From: Paenibacillus sp. DCT19
GTDB taxonomy: Bacteria > Bacillota > Bacilli > Paenibacillales > Paenibacillaceae
Direction: 5' to 3'
Assembly: GCF_003268635.1 (NCBI RefSeq)
Contig: NZ_CP029639.1
Location: 1,685,501-1,749,500 of the forward strand
DNA length: 64,000 bases
A model generated the notes under the pieces. That model made no database searches. It had not been told where the DNA came from and worked only from the letters and a program-made list of their open reading frames with translations. Within the stretch, counting starts at the first letter, position 1. Each line of letters begins with the position of its first letter. Below are positions 18,816 through 28,891 of the stretch, piece after piece. Position numbers and translations under genes: made by a program.

Positions 18816-19133
18816 ATGTCCATTTGGAAAAAGCAAATGATAATCTATATGGAATTCATAGGATTTTTGGTTATTGGCTTCATTGTTACAGAAAATGTTT
18901 TGAGAAATATTTATGAGCGTTTCAATATTCCTTTTATGGGGAACGTATGGGTTAACTGGTTTGGGGTCTCATATTTTTTGTTTTTCCTTTATACACTCAT
19001 TTGTGCGCTATGTATAAAAAAGAATGCTGATTTCTTCAGGAAACGCTTCAAATCGTTGATTTTCTGGGCTTTTCTAATGGGCTCTTTGTATGTTATTTTT
19101 GTTCCATTTGTTAAAGGAGAGAATCCCTTTTAA
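18816..19133 (+). CDS. Small membrane protein
   Basis: 105 residues with three hydrophobic segments (residues 10-28, 44-66 and 82-98) separated by lysine-rich loops. The family is not recognised. Start ATG 18816 is nine bases from AGGAG; ATG 18807 abuts it. A strong terminator follows. Confidence 0.6.
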   Translation: MSIWKKQMIIYMEFIGFLVIGFIVTENVLRNIYERFNIPFMGNVWVNWFGVSYFLFFLYTLICALCIKKNADFFRKRFKSLIFWAFLMGSLYVIFVPFVKGENPF

Positions 19134-19142
19134 TAAAACACA

Positions 19143-19192
19143 AAAAGGGCCATCCCCAGTCATTTATATGACTCATGGGATAGCCCTTTTTA
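19143..19192. terminator. Bidirectional terminator
   Basis: AAAAGGGC..ATCCC pairs with GGGAT..AGCCCTTTTT, with a second stem CAGTCAT/ATGACT at the top. A-rich and T-rich flanks let it serve both the + gene ending at 19133 and the - gene ending at 19211. Confidence 0.85.
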
Positions 19193-19210
19193 CATCCATA
19201 CAACAATGAT

Positions 19211-19792
19211 TCAGAAGGAAGTATCTTCGTAATGCTGCACATCATTCATCCGTTCATCCTCAGCGATGGATTGAATATCCTCCGACGTTACGCTGATGAT
19301 GGTATAGTCTTCATTCTGCTGTTTCTTAATCGCCTTTTCCTTCACAAAGCGTGGACTGCCTTCGCCGGCATCCTCATCATACACAAGCAATAAACCGTCG
19401 CTTTTGCGTAGCAGAAGATCATCCCGGGCTGTGAACTGCCAAGGGCCAACATACGGTTGCCGACTAATAGCAGCATAGTAATCAACCCCTTGCAGAATGG
19501 AGCGATAATACTCTTGCTTATCTTCCTTCCATTGTTCCTCTGGGTTCTGAAAGGCAGTGATGATCGACAATTTCAGATCAGGGAATGTCTCCTTCAACTC
19601 CAGCACAACTTCACAGGCCCACAGATCCACCCCATATTGCCCTGGAGTTAGCACCCATTCCAGCCCATCCTCGACAAGCGGCGTGAGGCGGGAGGCAATG
19701 GCTTTTTTGATATAAGGAATGCCCTCATGCTTCTGTCCAAAAATCTGCAGTTCATGTGCCCGATAACCGGTAATCAGCAAGTTTTTCAGCAT
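19211..19792 (-). CDS. YpsA-like SLOG-family protein (DUF1273)
   Basis: A 193-residue single-domain protein of the YpsA type in the SLOG nucleotide-binding superfamily. Signatures are LLITGYRAHELQIFG at the start, WVLTPGQYGVDLWACEVVLEL and SDGLLLVYDEDAGEGSPRFV. YpsA is linked to cell division in Bacillus; the ligand here is unknown. Its start lies 42 bp from the rluA-type gene on the same strand. Confidence 0.85.
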   Translation of the reverse strand: MLKNLLITGYRAHELQIFGQKHEGIPYIKKAIASRLTPLVEDGLEWVLTPGQYGVDLWACEVVLELKETFPDLKLSIITAFQNPEEQWKEDKQEYYRSILQGVDYYAAISRQPYVGPWQFTARDDLLLRKSDGLLLVYDEDAGEGSPRFVKEKAIKKQQNEDYTIISVTSEDIQSIAEDERMNDVQHYEDTSF

Positions 19793-19834
19793 CGGTTGCT
19801 CCTTTCAGCGCGACTCCGTACCCGAGAGCTTCGG

Positions 19835-20983
19835 TTACTCCGCGGTTGCGTTATCTGCACGGAAAGGATGCAGGAATTGCTTCGGAATATCCGTCTCGAA
19901 TGTCATTAGCTTATCGGTTGTTGGGTGGATAAACGAGAGCACGCGTGCATGAAGTCCAAGGCGTCCGAGGTCTCTCGTGCGCGCACCGTACTTTTTGTCC
20001 CCTGCAATTGGATGTCCGAGGTCTTCCATGTGCACACGAATCTGATTTTTGCGTCCTGTTTCCAATCGAACTTCAAGCAGAGAAAACTCACGATTGGATT
20101 TAAGACGCTTGTAGTGTGTTATAGCGTGTTGTCCATCGTTCGGACGTGGACTTGAGTACATTTTCAGCGTTTTGGTTTCCTTCAGCCAGGAAGAGATCGT
20201 ACCTTCCTCTTTGCTCACAGCACCTTCAACTAGAGCAACATAGACGCGATCCTGTACATTATCTTTCCAGTTGTTTTGCAGCTTCTGCTGTACCTCTTCA
20301 CTTTTGGCAAACATCATCACGCCAGATGTATCCCGATCCAGACGATGCACGACAAATATCCGATTGTTTGGATTCGTACGGCGCACATGCTCCATCAACT
20401 GGCGGTAAGCTGTAAGGTCGTTGCTTCGGTCAGCGGCGATGGATAATAGACCAGCTTCCTTACGAATGACGATGATGTCATTATCCTCATGCAAAATAAT
20501 CACACCCGTCATGGAAGGGGCAGCTACAGCGCCTTCTTTGCTAATGGATACAGTCTGACCCGGCGTGAGCGCCAGGTTGAACTTCGTCACGACCTTCTGA
20601 TCCACAGATACCTGACCACGACCCAAAATGGACTTCACGGCATTCCGACCATCTTTCAAATGCTTAAGCAGGAACGGCAGCAATTCTTCTGACTCTGTCA
20701 CTTGATACTGGCGAGGCGGCTCTTGTTTACGATAATAGGAATTGCCAGAGCGTTTCGATGCGCCTGATGATTTGGCTTTCGTAGATCTTGCTTGGTTGCC
20801 TGTTGTTGAAGACTTGGCAGCTAGTGGCTTGTTCGTAGCCGCTGTATTACGAGATGTAGATGCAGAGGATCTTGATGAATCGGCAGATGCAGCACCTGAT
20901 CTCTGGGAACGTGCCGCTGAGGGGCGGTTCGATGACTTTCCTTTGGATGATGAATTGCCTGTGGAACGTTTACGTGTATTCAT
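19835..20983 (-). CDS. RluA-family RNA pseudouridine synthase with a long Ser/Lys/Arg N-terminus
   Basis: Residues about 95-380 are an S4-like plus RluA catalytic unit. The motif HRLDRDTSGVMMFAKS contains the catalytic Asp; RKNQIRVHMEDLGHPIAGDKKYG is also typical. It would convert uridine to pseudouridine in rRNA or tRNA. The first 90 residues are a low-complexity S/A/K/R/T tail, probably disordered and RNA binding, which family members usually lack. Confidence 0.9.
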   Translation of the reverse strand: MNTRKRSTGNSSSKGKSSNRPSAARSQRSGAASADSSRSSASTSRNTAATNKPLAAKSSTTGNQARSTKAKSSGASKRSGNSYYRKQEPPRQYQVTESEELLPFLLKHLKDGRNAVKSILGRGQVSVDQKVVTKFNLALTPGQTVSISKEGAVAAPSMTGVIILHEDNDIIVIRKEAGLLSIAADRSNDLTAYRQLMEHVRRTNPNNRIFVVHRLDRDTSGVMMFAKSEEVQQKLQNNWKDNVQDRVYVALVEGAVSKEEGTISSWLKETKTLKMYSSPRPNDGQHAITHYKRLKSNREFSLLEVRLETGRKNQIRVHMEDLGHPIAGDKKYGARTRDLGRLGLHARVLSFIHPTTDKLMTFETDIPKQFLHPFRADNATAE

Positions 20984-21173
20984 AAATTAATAATCTCCTT
21001 CTGAACAGCCTGTACCGCTTGCGTGCATACGATCCGTTCATTTCGTTATGCAGTTCAATATACCATTAACCGGGTGCAAATAAAAATAGGTGTATAGAAA
21101 CTGTTATTTATCCAATCGAACGAGAGTTGAGATTCATAGAATAGGATATCTCATTGCATTGGAGGTGTTACTC

Positions 21174-21581
21174 TTGGGTGTATTTCTCGATATGAGAACC
21201 TCAATGAATTCAGGAAGCGTAGGATCGCCTAACACGTCTTTATCCGTATCACCAGAAGTGTTCGGGTCGATTGGGCTGCAAACCTTAGGTATTGCGAATC
21301 CCATTATCACCCTGAATGGCACGGTTGGTGTAACGGGAGAAGAGGGAGATACCTTCGTTGTTGAACTGGTACGAGGTACTGTATATGATCCGTTCTTTGT
21401 TATCTATCGTGCCGAAGGTACGGTGGGACAGACAGGCGGCGCTGAATTTCATTCTTTTACCGCACAGGATTTGGCTGCACCACCCGCGCTGGAAAGTGTA
21501 TACACATCGTTTATATCAGGGGTGTCTACCGTAGCAAGAACAGGGCCTGAGATGTTCTATGGCATCGCCGCTACCAACTAG
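21174..21581 (+). CDS. Hypothetical surface- or spore-type beta protein
   Basis: About 135 residues, start TTG 21174 seven bases after GGAGGT. The body is rich in G, T, V and S with alternating hydrophobic strands (TLNGTVGVTGEEGDTFVVELVRG, DPFFVIYRAEGTVGQTG). No signal peptide is seen. It resembles small spore-coat or exosporium proteins in composition, but this is a weak inference. Confidence 0.6.
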   Translation: MGVFLDMRTSMNSGSVGSPNTSLSVSPEVFGSIGLQTLGIANPIITLNGTVGVTGEEGDTFVVELVRGTVYDPFFVIYRAEGTVGQTGGAEFHSFTAQDLAAPPALESVYTSFISGVSTVARTGPEMFYGIAATN

Positions 21582-21671
21582 TTTTCTGCAAGGTTACCAA
21601 GAGAGAAGTTGCCGATTCATTCAGAAATACTGAACTATGACGTACCGAAATTCCTCTGTGATACTCGTAGA

Positions 21672-21715
21672 AGAAAATCCCGGCTCCAGTATTGTAGGAG
21701 TCCGGGATTTTCTTT
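21672..21715 (+). terminator. Rho-independent terminator
   Basis: AAAATCCCGG..CTCC pairs with GGAG..CCGGGATTTT, followed by CTTT. The stem is long and GC-rich at its centre. Confidence 0.85.
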
Positions 21716-21783
21716 GAGTTATATCTAGTCTGTGTGTGAAGCAACATTAGAGGAATTGAAATAAATTGAAGCCAAAAGAAAGC

Positions 21784-22494
21784 TCAGTTAGCACGTCCTT
21801 TCAGAATGATGTTGCCTGCTTTGCCAAAATCAATAGCAACTTTGCCTGCCAGAGCGGCTGTGCGCTCAGCGAGAACAACCGCATTAACGCCACAGGAGAA
21901 CAGGGCGACATCGAACGTATGCTGGTTCGTTACGATCCATTGCAGCGTTTCATCCGTCTGACCCCAGTTATCGAAAGGAAGGGCTGCTGCGATCTGCAGA
22001 TGATACGGTTCTTGAACAAGCCGATCGCGAAGGGCATCGATCTCGCGAGTCACGAGCAGCACCCGTTTACCAGCAAGCATGGACCAGAACCGAGGCATCT
22101 GTACAAGCTCACGGTTGACACAAGCATGGCAGGTCATTGCTGGAGAGATACCGTAGTGAGCAAATACCATATCGGTGAGCGGCCGTTTGAGATAATCCGG
22201 TGCTTTAATCGTCATGTCCCCTGGAGGCAACACCCCAACAAGATTAGCTCTCTGTATAGAAGCAGCGACGTGATCTCTGAGCTGAAAATCGGGGAGACGA
22301 AGTCCCTTTTGACCTAAATTGGCCTTGATCGCCCAACGCTCTTGAAGCACCTGCTCCACAGTCCAGACCGTTTCCTGAGACATGACAATATTCTCGCCAT
22401 CGCCCACGCGAACGAGAGAAAAAGGACGCTGCTCTACAAGTGCTGCTTCGAGCTGATCAAGCACACCATCCGTCTCAAGATAAATAGCATTCAT
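21784..22494 (-). CDS. GT-D fold glycosyltransferase-like protein
   Basis: A 236-residue protein. FSLVRVGDGENIVM near residue 25 is the hallmark of GT-D fold domains found in glycan clusters; DVALFSCGVNAVVLAERTA lies toward the end. The presumed role is sugar transfer in surface glycan or flagellin modification. It points away from the + strand glycan genes, with a repeat element between them. Confidence 0.7.
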   Translation of the reverse strand: MNAIYLETDGVLDQLEAALVEQRPFSLVRVGDGENIVMSQETVWTVEQVLQERWAIKANLGQKGLRLPDFQLRDHVAASIQRANLVGVLPPGDMTIKAPDYLKRPLTDMVFAHYGISPAMTCHACVNRELVQMPRFWSMLAGKRVLLVTREIDALRDRLVQEPYHLQIAAALPFDNWGQTDETLQWIVTNQHTFDVALFSCGVNAVVLAERTAALAGKVAIDFGKAGNIILKGRAN

Positions 22495-22577
22495 CGTAGA
22501 TTTGAACCTCCTTCGTATTCTATTGACCTATTCTATGTAGCCGCTACGCTAACGTTTTGTACGTTCGACCTGTAAAA

Positions 22578-22661
22578 GGCTATTCCATAAGTCCACTTTT
22601 GATGAGGGGATTACCTTCATCCCATCTTTTTGGTACTTAAAACCGCTCTTTTTGAACACGC
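22578..22661 (+). repeat. Dispersed repeat family, short copy
   Basis: It starts GGCTATTCCATAAGTCCACTTTTGAT and ends CCGCTCTTTTTGAACACGC, matching both ends and the CATCCCATCTT interior of the 345-557 element. A solitary left end is at 22868-22889. Nothing else is seen in 22495-22911. Confidence 0.55.
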
Positions 22662-22911
22662 AATATAAGGCGAATCTGCGGTGTATATCAATCTATTTTG
22701 TGAAAAGTAGTTCAAGTGTACTGACCGATTCTACCTCTATTTCATACGTTGTAGAGATGGCGGATAAGAGAATTACGCTATGAAAGATAGATGGAATGCA
22801 GCAACGCAAACCATTTATTTCTGCAAGGCATAGGCTGCAAAACTATGAAAATGGTTCAAAGGCAACCAGAAGAGGTTGTTCCAGAAGTCCGCATAAACAA
22901 GGAGGGATGTT

Positions 22912-23601
22912 ATGTCTAGGAAAGTCGTTATTGAGATCAACTTCAACAATTATGGCATGGATCCGCAGCGGTTAACGAGAGAATGGCTAGAGCGACGGAT
23001 GAGCATCTTTCGTACTTTTACCTTGCATTGCCTCAAGGCGCAGACGAATCAGGATTTCCTTACCGTAGTGAAGCTGTCGAAGGAATCAGGAGAGTTGATG
23101 CAAGAGATTCTTGCGGAACAGGAGCCGTTGCCTTCTAATATTCGCTTTGGAACCAACATCGAGAGTGTACGTGCCATTCTATCTTATGCACAAGGGGCAG
23201 AACACATCTATATTGCACGTCTGGATTCGGATGATCTGTACCACCGTACCTTCGTTCAACAGTTGTACGATATTCAGCCACAGCCGGAGACGATGGCATT
23301 GATTAATCAGAACGGCTACCTGTGGGATAGTGTGAATCATGAGATGGCACCAGCGTTTCATCGTTCCCCGCAGTTCTATGTCTACCTGTACCGGACGGAG
23401 GAATACGCTGCAGGTTATCGGGTGAAGCTGCCAGGCCGCGGAACGCACGGAAATGTAATTGATCTGCCACACGAACTGCTTGCACCTCGCAATTATATCA
23501 ATATCGTGCATAGCAGCAACACATCAGTCAAAAAGGTACCACCCAAAGATCGTTTAAGCCGAGAAGAAATGGCTCAGGTATTACGTGAATTCATGATCTA
23601 A
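22912..23601 (+). CDS. Putative rhamnosyltransferase-type glycosyltransferase
   Basis: A 229-residue protein. ERRMSIFRTFTLHCLKAQTNQDF near the start and IYIARLDSDDLYHRTFVQQL around residue 100 match the rhamnosyltransferase-like GT family, with DSDD as the metal/nucleotide-sugar motif. It begins the + strand glycan operon; the dehydratase follows 26 bp later. Confidence 0.7.
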   Translation: MSRKVVIEINFNNYGMDPQRLTREWLERRMSIFRTFTLHCLKAQTNQDFLTVVKLSKESGELMQEILAEQEPLPSNIRFGTNIESVRAILSYAQGAEHIYIARLDSDDLYHRTFVQQLYDIQPQPETMALINQNGYLWDSVNHEMAPAFHRSPQFYVYLYRTEEYAAGYRVKLPGRGTHGNVIDLPHELLAPRNYINIVHSSNTSVKKVPPKDRLSREEMAQVLREFMI

Positions 23602-23627
23602 CGATCTAATGAAGGAGGCATTCTTGC

Positions 23628-24617
23628 ATGATTAAAGGACAGATTATTTTGATCACTGGAGGAACAGGCTCCTGGGGACAGAAGCTGACCGAGGTACTGC
23701 TGGAACAGGATCCAGCTGAGATTCGCATCATGTCGCGTAACGAGTATGCTCAGATCGCGATGCAACGTGATTTTGGTCATGATGCAAGGCTACGTTTTGT
23801 CATCGGAGATATTCGGGATTATGGGGCAGTAGAGGAAGCGTGCCGGAATGTGAATGTTCTCTTTCATTTGGCCGCATTGAAGCATGTACCCGTGTGTGAA
23901 GACCAGCCAGATGAAGCCTTCAAGACCAATGTCATTGGCACGCAGAATATCATTAAAGCGGCCATTCGTATGAAGATTCCTAAGGTGATTGATGTTTCTA
24001 CCGATAAGGCGGTCGATCCAATCAACGTATATGGCATGACCAAGGCACTCGGTGAAAAGATGATGATCCGTGCGAATGGGCTGAGTGAGCATACTCGATT
24101 TGTCTGCATCCGCGGTGGCAATGTGTTAGGAACAAGCGGCAGTGTTGTGCCATTGTTCCGGCGGCAGATTGATGAGGGCAAGTCGCTTACCATTACGGAC
24201 AAAGGTATGACTCGCTTTTTTCTGACTCGCACAGAAGCGATACATCTACTGCTTAAGGCGGCTGAGGCGGCGGTAGGCGGAGAGACATTTGTGATGAAAA
24301 TGAAAGCTTGCAAGATGACCGATCTGGCCTCGGTGATGTTAGAGCAGGCGGGTCGCCCGTCCTTTGACTATAAGGTTACAGGCATTCGCCCTGGCGAGAA
24401 GCTGCATGAAGTGCTCATCTCACCATTTGAATCACCGCGTACCTATAAGTATGATGAGCAATATTATGTCATATTGCCGCAGGAACCGGACAAGCGCCTG
24501 CAAGATCAGTACAGTAGCCTGCCTCGTGTCACACTTTCCGAATATCGTTCAGACACTGCCATGATGAACAAACAAGCGATAGCTCAGTTTTTGCGTGCCG
24601 GCGGATTTATCGATTAA
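23628..24617 (+). CDS. UDP-sugar 4,6-dehydratase (CapD/PseB type)
   Basis: A 329-residue SDR enzyme. The Rossmann glycine motif is ITGGTGSWGQ, the region HLAALKHVPVCEDQP follows, and the catalytic YGMTKALGEK carries Tyr-x3-Lys. The C-terminal GIRPGEKLHEVLI is typical of CapD/FlaA1-like dehydratases acting on UDP-GlcNAc. It would supply a deoxy-amino sugar for glycan or flagellin glycosylation. Confidence 0.85.
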   Translation: MIKGQIILITGGTGSWGQKLTEVLLEQDPAEIRIMSRNEYAQIAMQRDFGHDARLRFVIGDIRDYGAVEEACRNVNVLFHLAALKHVPVCEDQPDEAFKTNVIGTQNIIKAAIRMKIPKVIDVSTDKAVDPINVYGMTKALGEKMMIRANGLSEHTRFVCIRGGNVLGTSGSVVPLFRRQIDEGKSLTITDKGMTRFFLTRTEAIHLLLKAAEAAVGGETFVMKMKACKMTDLASVMLEQAGRPSFDYKVTGIRPGEKLHEVLISPFESPRTYKYDEQYYVILPQEPDKRLQDQYSSLPRVTLSEYRSDTAMMNKQAIAQFLRAGGFID

Positions 24618-24636
24618 TAGAAGGGAGGCGGAGCGC

Positions 24637-26037
24637 TTGGAGATGGAAGGATTGCAAGACAGCATACACAACCGCTCCCTTCTTGCTGCTGTTATTGGGC
24701 TGGGTTATGTCGGGCTTCCGATGGCAGTGGAGATGGCGCAGGCTGGTTATCGAGTACATGGTATTGATATTGATACACTCAAGGTTGCGAGACTTCGAGC
24801 GGGAGATTCCTATGTGATCGGTATTGAGGATCAAGTGGTGCAGTCGTTAACTGCAAACGGATTATTCACGGCAACAACGGATTATGCAGCAGTCGCCAAG
24901 GCGGATATCATTGTCATCTGTGTACCAACACCACTAACGCCAGGTCATCAACCGGATATTTCATATATCGCCGCAGCAGTGGAAGGCATTACCCCTCATC
25001 TGAAGCAGGGAAGCCTCATCATCTTGGAGAGCACCACGTATCCGGGAACGACGGAGGAGCATGTGAAGCAACCGATTGAAGAAGCCACAGGCTGGACAGT
25101 GGGCAAACAGTTCCATGTCTGCTATTCTCCTGAGCGGGTTGATCCAGGTAGTGTGAATTATGGGGTGAAAAATACACCGAAGATCATTGGAGGTACTACG
25201 TCCTCCTGTTTAGCCTATGGCACAGCGTTCTACGGCTCGTTCTTGAACGAAATTGTGCCTGTGAGCTCGACCACTGTGGCTGAGACCGCGAAGCTGTTCG
25301 AAAATACGTTTCGCAGCGTAAACATTGCCCTTGTGAATGAGCTTACGCCTGCATGCGAGCAGATGGGAGTGAACATCTGGGAGGTGCTGGACGCTGCTGC
25401 GACGAAGCCGTTTGGATATATGCCTTTCTACCCCGGGCCGGGGATTGGTGGACACTGTATTCCGATTGATCCGATCTATCTGTCCTGGGCGGCAGAGCGA
25501 CAGGGGTCGGAGCTGCAATTCATCAAACTAGCCGATGCAATGAACCGGGAGATGCCGGAGCGTGTGGTGGCGAGGGCAGTGGAACTCCTGATGCAGAATG
25601 GGATTTTCGTAAAGGATGCACGGATTGTGCTGGCAGGTATGGCGTACAAAAAAGATATTGATGATTTGCGTGAATCCCCCGCACTGGATGTCTTCAGACT
25701 GCTAAGCGCAGCGGGAGCAGAGGTCGTCTTCACCGACCCGATGGTACCGGTCTTCCGCAAGGATGACGGCACGATTATTCAATCTCAACCAGCCTCGCCG
25801 GAGCTATGGGCATGGGCGGATCTTGTGATTATTACAACGGATCATACCGGCTTTGATTATCAAGAGATGGCGGACCACGCGAAACAAATTTTCGATACCC
25901 GTAATGCTACCCAAGGTGTCCATGGGGGCAACATTGTGGTGCTCGGGCATCCAGCTCATCATCCTATCGTTACTGATCCAGAGGAAATGGCAAACCATTC
26001 ACCTCAAAAAGCAGGAGGTAGCGATGGCGAATCATGA
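24637..26037 (+). CDS. UDP-N-acetylhexosamine 6-dehydrogenase (WecC/WbpA type)
   Basis: About 466 residues with an N-terminal NAD motif (VIGLGYVGLPMAVEMA), the substrate region PERVDPGSVNYGV, a central dimerisation helix (ETAKLFENTFRSVNIALVNEL) and the catalytic Cys in PGPGIGGHCIPIDP. It oxidises a UDP-N-acetylhexosamine to the uronate. TTG 24637 is eight bases after AAGGGAGG; ATG 24643 is the alternative. It overlaps the next gene by 14 bp. Confidence 0.88.
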   Translation: MEMEGLQDSIHNRSLLAAVIGLGYVGLPMAVEMAQAGYRVHGIDIDTLKVARLRAGDSYVIGIEDQVVQSLTANGLFTATTDYAAVAKADIIVICVPTPLTPGHQPDISYIAAAVEGITPHLKQGSLIILESTTYPGTTEEHVKQPIEEATGWTVGKQFHVCYSPERVDPGSVNYGVKNTPKIIGGTTSSCLAYGTAFYGSFLNEIVPVSSTTVAETAKLFENTFRSVNIALVNELTPACEQMGVNIWEVLDAAATKPFGYMPFYPGPGIGGHCIPIDPIYLSWAAERQGSELQFIKLADAMNREMPERVVARAVELLMQNGIFVKDARIVLAGMAYKKDIDDLRESPALDVFRLLSAAGAEVVFTDPMVPVFRKDDGTIIQSQPASPELWAWADLVIITTDHTGFDYQEMADHAKQIFDTRNATQGVHGGNIVVLGHPAHHPIVTDPEEMANHSPQKAGGSDGES

Positions 26038-26782
26038 CCGGGTGAATGAGCGATATTATGGCGAGATTAATTCGGAAGAGTCTCATGAAGCAACGAGGAC
26101 ACGTATTCACTGGATGTGCCGGGAAGCGACAGGTGAGCGAATGCTGGATATCGGATGCAGTCAGGGGATTACCTCCATACTGCTTGCGCGTGAAGGTTTT
26201 CGGGTAACCGGCATTGATCTGGAGGAAGAGAGCATCAGGTATGCGAAGGAAGAGCTAGCGAAAGAATCGAAGCCTGTGCGAAGCAAAGTGGATTTTCGGC
26301 TGATGGACATTACGCAGTGGAAGGAAAGGGCTGTCTTCGACACGATACTGCTTGGTGAAGTGTTGGAGCATTTTGCCCATCCCGAGAAGTTATTAGTTCA
26401 GATCCATCGGTTATTGCATGAAAAAGGGACACTGGTCGTGACGGTTCCCTATGGATATCATCCGTTTCACGATCATAAACAGACTTTCTATGCAGGCAAG
26501 CTTGCGATGTGTCTGCTGCCGTATTTCGAAGTGATGAAGCTGGAGGTTCATCATAAATATCTATGCTGCGCTGCACGTAGACGATGGGAAGTCAATCCAT
26601 ATATCTCGCCTACGCCAAGTGAAATGAAAACATGGATGGAACTGGACTATGCCCATTTTGCCGAAATCGAACGTAGCCACCTGCGACTGATGAATCAACG
26701 GAAGAAGGCGCTCGACAATGCGGTTGAACAGGTAAAGCGTCTACGTAAACAAGAAGCGGAGAAACAGTCGTCAGAACAGTAA
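26024..26782 (+). CDS. Class I SAM-dependent methyltransferase
   Basis: 252 residues. Motif I is MLDIGCSQGITSILLA, the acidic residue after strand 2 is in VTGIDLEE, and later come ILLGEVLEHF and LVVTVPYGYHPFHDHKQTF. The C-terminal 30 residues are a basic coiled coil. In this cluster it probably methylates a sugar or lipid-linked glycan. ATG 26024 follows GCAGGAGG and overlaps the dehydrogenase stop. Confidence 0.85.
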   Translation: MANHDRVNERYYGEINSEESHEATRTRIHWMCREATGERMLDIGCSQGITSILLAREGFRVTGIDLEEESIRYAKEELAKESKPVRSKVDFRLMDITQWKERAVFDTILLGEVLEHFAHPEKLLVQIHRLLHEKGTLVVTVPYGYHPFHDHKQTFYAGKLAMCLLPYFEVMKLEVHHKYLCCAARRRWEVNPYISPTPSEMKTWMELDYAHFAEIERSHLRLMNQRKKALDNAVEQVKRLRKQEAEKQSSEQ

Positions 26783-27028
26783 AAGTAGTAAGGATAGTCA
26801 GAACGGTTAGAGAAGTAAGATAAGGCGGACACAACAAGTATAGAGGGAGAGTACGATATATCAAGCTAAGCTGCACCAAGGAGACTTATAAAATGGATGT
26901 ACAACCGGAGGCTATGTTGAAAAATAGGGCGCGTCTCCGTATTAGCAAGTCGGAATATGAAAGTTATCACGAACGTCGAATAAGATGCTTCATCGCATAA
27001 GGTGTAGGGGCAAGGAAGGGGTTTATCC

Positions 27029-28137
27029 GTGATCACTATCAGTCTATGTATGATCGTGAAGAACGAAGAACGCACGTTGGCACGTTGTCTCGATTCGGTG
27101 AGTGGAATCGTGGATGAGATCATCATTGTCGATACAGGCTCATCTGACCGAACAATGGATGTGGCTGCGCAGTATACCGACCAAGTCTACACATATGAAT
27201 GGCAGGATGATTTTGCTGCTGCTCGTAATTACTCATTCGAGCAGGCCACGCAGGAGTATATCCTCTGGTTGGATGCAGATGATGTGTTGTTGCCGGGCGA
27301 TCAGGCGAAGCTTCGGACGCTAAAAGAGCAGCTTCCGTCAGATGGTGAGACGGAAGCTGTGGTCTTGAACTACACGCTGGCCGAGGGGAGAAGGCAAGTC
27401 CGCTCGTGACGGACCGCCGGAACCGCCTGGTCAAGCGCAGCGCAGGGTGCCGCTGGCATGGCCGGCTGCACGAGCAGCTAAGCTTTCCGCGGAGCGGAGT
27501 GATGACGGCAGACATTGCCGTCACGCACCGCCGCGAAGCGAGCCATCATTCGGCGCGTAACGTGCGCATCCTGCGCAAATGGATCGCCGAAGAGGGCGTA
27601 GCCCAGGGTCGCCTGCTGTTCTATTATGCAGGCGAATGTTATGACCGCAAGCGCTACGGGGCTGCGGTGCAAGGCTACGAGAAGCTGTTGCAGGAGCCGC
27701 AGGGTTATCGCGAGGATCGTCTAATTGCCTGCGCGCGGCTTGCGGAATGTTATGAACGACTTGGCAAGCCGAGCTATAAGCTTCGCGCCTTATTTCAGTC
27801 GTTCCAGTTTGACCTACCCCATGCGGACTTCTGCTGCGCAATTGCGTCTTGCTTTCAAGAACGTGGGGAGCATATGACTGCGATATATTGGTATATGCAG
27901 GCTCTTGATGTAGGCACCCGTGATCCGGGGTTCCGCCCCGTACCTGCGGCATGTCGATCCTGGCTTCCTCATGCCCGGCTCTCCTTGTCCTATGCTCAAT
28001 TGGGACATTGGGAACAGGCGCTTAAGCATAATGTTCAAGCGCTGGCATATATGCCGACTGATGCCGGATTGCTCAGTAATCGGGAGAAGTTGGAAACGAT
28101 GGTGCGTCAGACAACATTTGAACCTCGCCAGGATTGA
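27029..28137 (+). pseudogene. Family 2 glycosyltransferase with TPR-like C-terminus, one frameshift
   Basis: The start ISLCMIVKNEERTLARCLDSV, IIIVDTGSSDRT and LWLDADDVL define a GT2 domain. The frame ends early after LAEGRRQVRS and resumes at 27406 with TDRRNRLVKRSAGCRWHGRLHEQL. One extra G in GGGG 27385-27388 joins them as LAEGEKASPLVTDRRN. The C-terminal part (AGECYDRKRYGAAVQGYEKLL, HNVQALAYMPTDAGLL) looks like TPR repeats. The joined length is about 370 residues. Confidence 0.85.
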
Positions 28138-28330
28138 CAGTGGGCAGAGTGAAGGAAGCGTAGAGAAGAGCAAAGAACAAGCGAAGAACAAGCGAAGATA
28201 AGCAAAGAGTATGCAAAGTAACCAGCACAGAGCCGTGATTAATGAGTAAGCTACGTGCTAGAATGTCTGCTCTAATCGTTTGATTTTGGTGTACTGCAAA
28301 AGCAAATAACTTATTTAAACATCACTGTTA

Positions 28331-28876
28331 CTACTGCTTCTCAGGAGAGAGGCAACGCACGTATTCACCTTTCATGCGCAGGCTCTTACATGCAAAGTTC
28401 CATCCATCATAGATGTCCTCTTCAATATTCAGCGTTACGGTGTCATCATTATATTCGTTCCGGTTTTCAATCCGGAGCGTTTTTTCATTTTCCCATTCAA
28501 GGTGGTTAGCTCCGCGATGTTTAGCGCGATAGATGGTTTTCACAAAACTGGCGTCTGCACCAGCAGATCCGTTTCCGGTTGATCGAACATCGACCCAGAT
28601 GGTTACTCCTCCTGCGCCCGCACCACCGTAAGGAACACCATAGATTTCGGCTACATATTCACCATGTCGTGAAGGCATCGAATAAGCAAGATATCCTTGT
28701 TCAGAACGATCGAATGTCGAGAAGTAGATACGAAGTATGTAGTAGAGAACGCCAACAACGATAAGTGCGATTACAAACAATAGAAACCCAGCAAACATTG
28801 GATGGCGCCTAATCCAGGGTTTGGTTAGTTTAGTTTCTGTAGTTGCTGCTTCGTTAGTACGATTGTTGTGCTCCAA
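28331..28876 (-). CDS. Membrane-anchored protein, DUF5412-like
   Basis: 181 residues: cytoplasmic N-terminus, one membrane segment (FAGFLLFVIALIVVGVLYYIL), then an external domain with GGAGAGGVTIWVDVRS, KTIYRAKHRGANHLEWEN and a late Cys pair. The pattern resembles DUF5412, of unknown function. TTG start after AAAGGAGG. Confidence 0.6.
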   Translation of the reverse strand: MEHNNRTNEAATTETKLTKPWIRRHPMFAGFLLFVIALIVVGVLYYILRIYFSTFDRSEQGYLAYSMPSRHGEYVAEIYGVPYGGAGAGGVTIWVDVRSTGNGSAGADASFVKTIYRAKHRGANHLEWENEKTLRIENRNEYNDDTVTLNIEEDIYDGWNFACKSLRMKGEYVRCLSPEKQ

Positions 28877-28891
28877 TAAGGTAAGCCTCCT

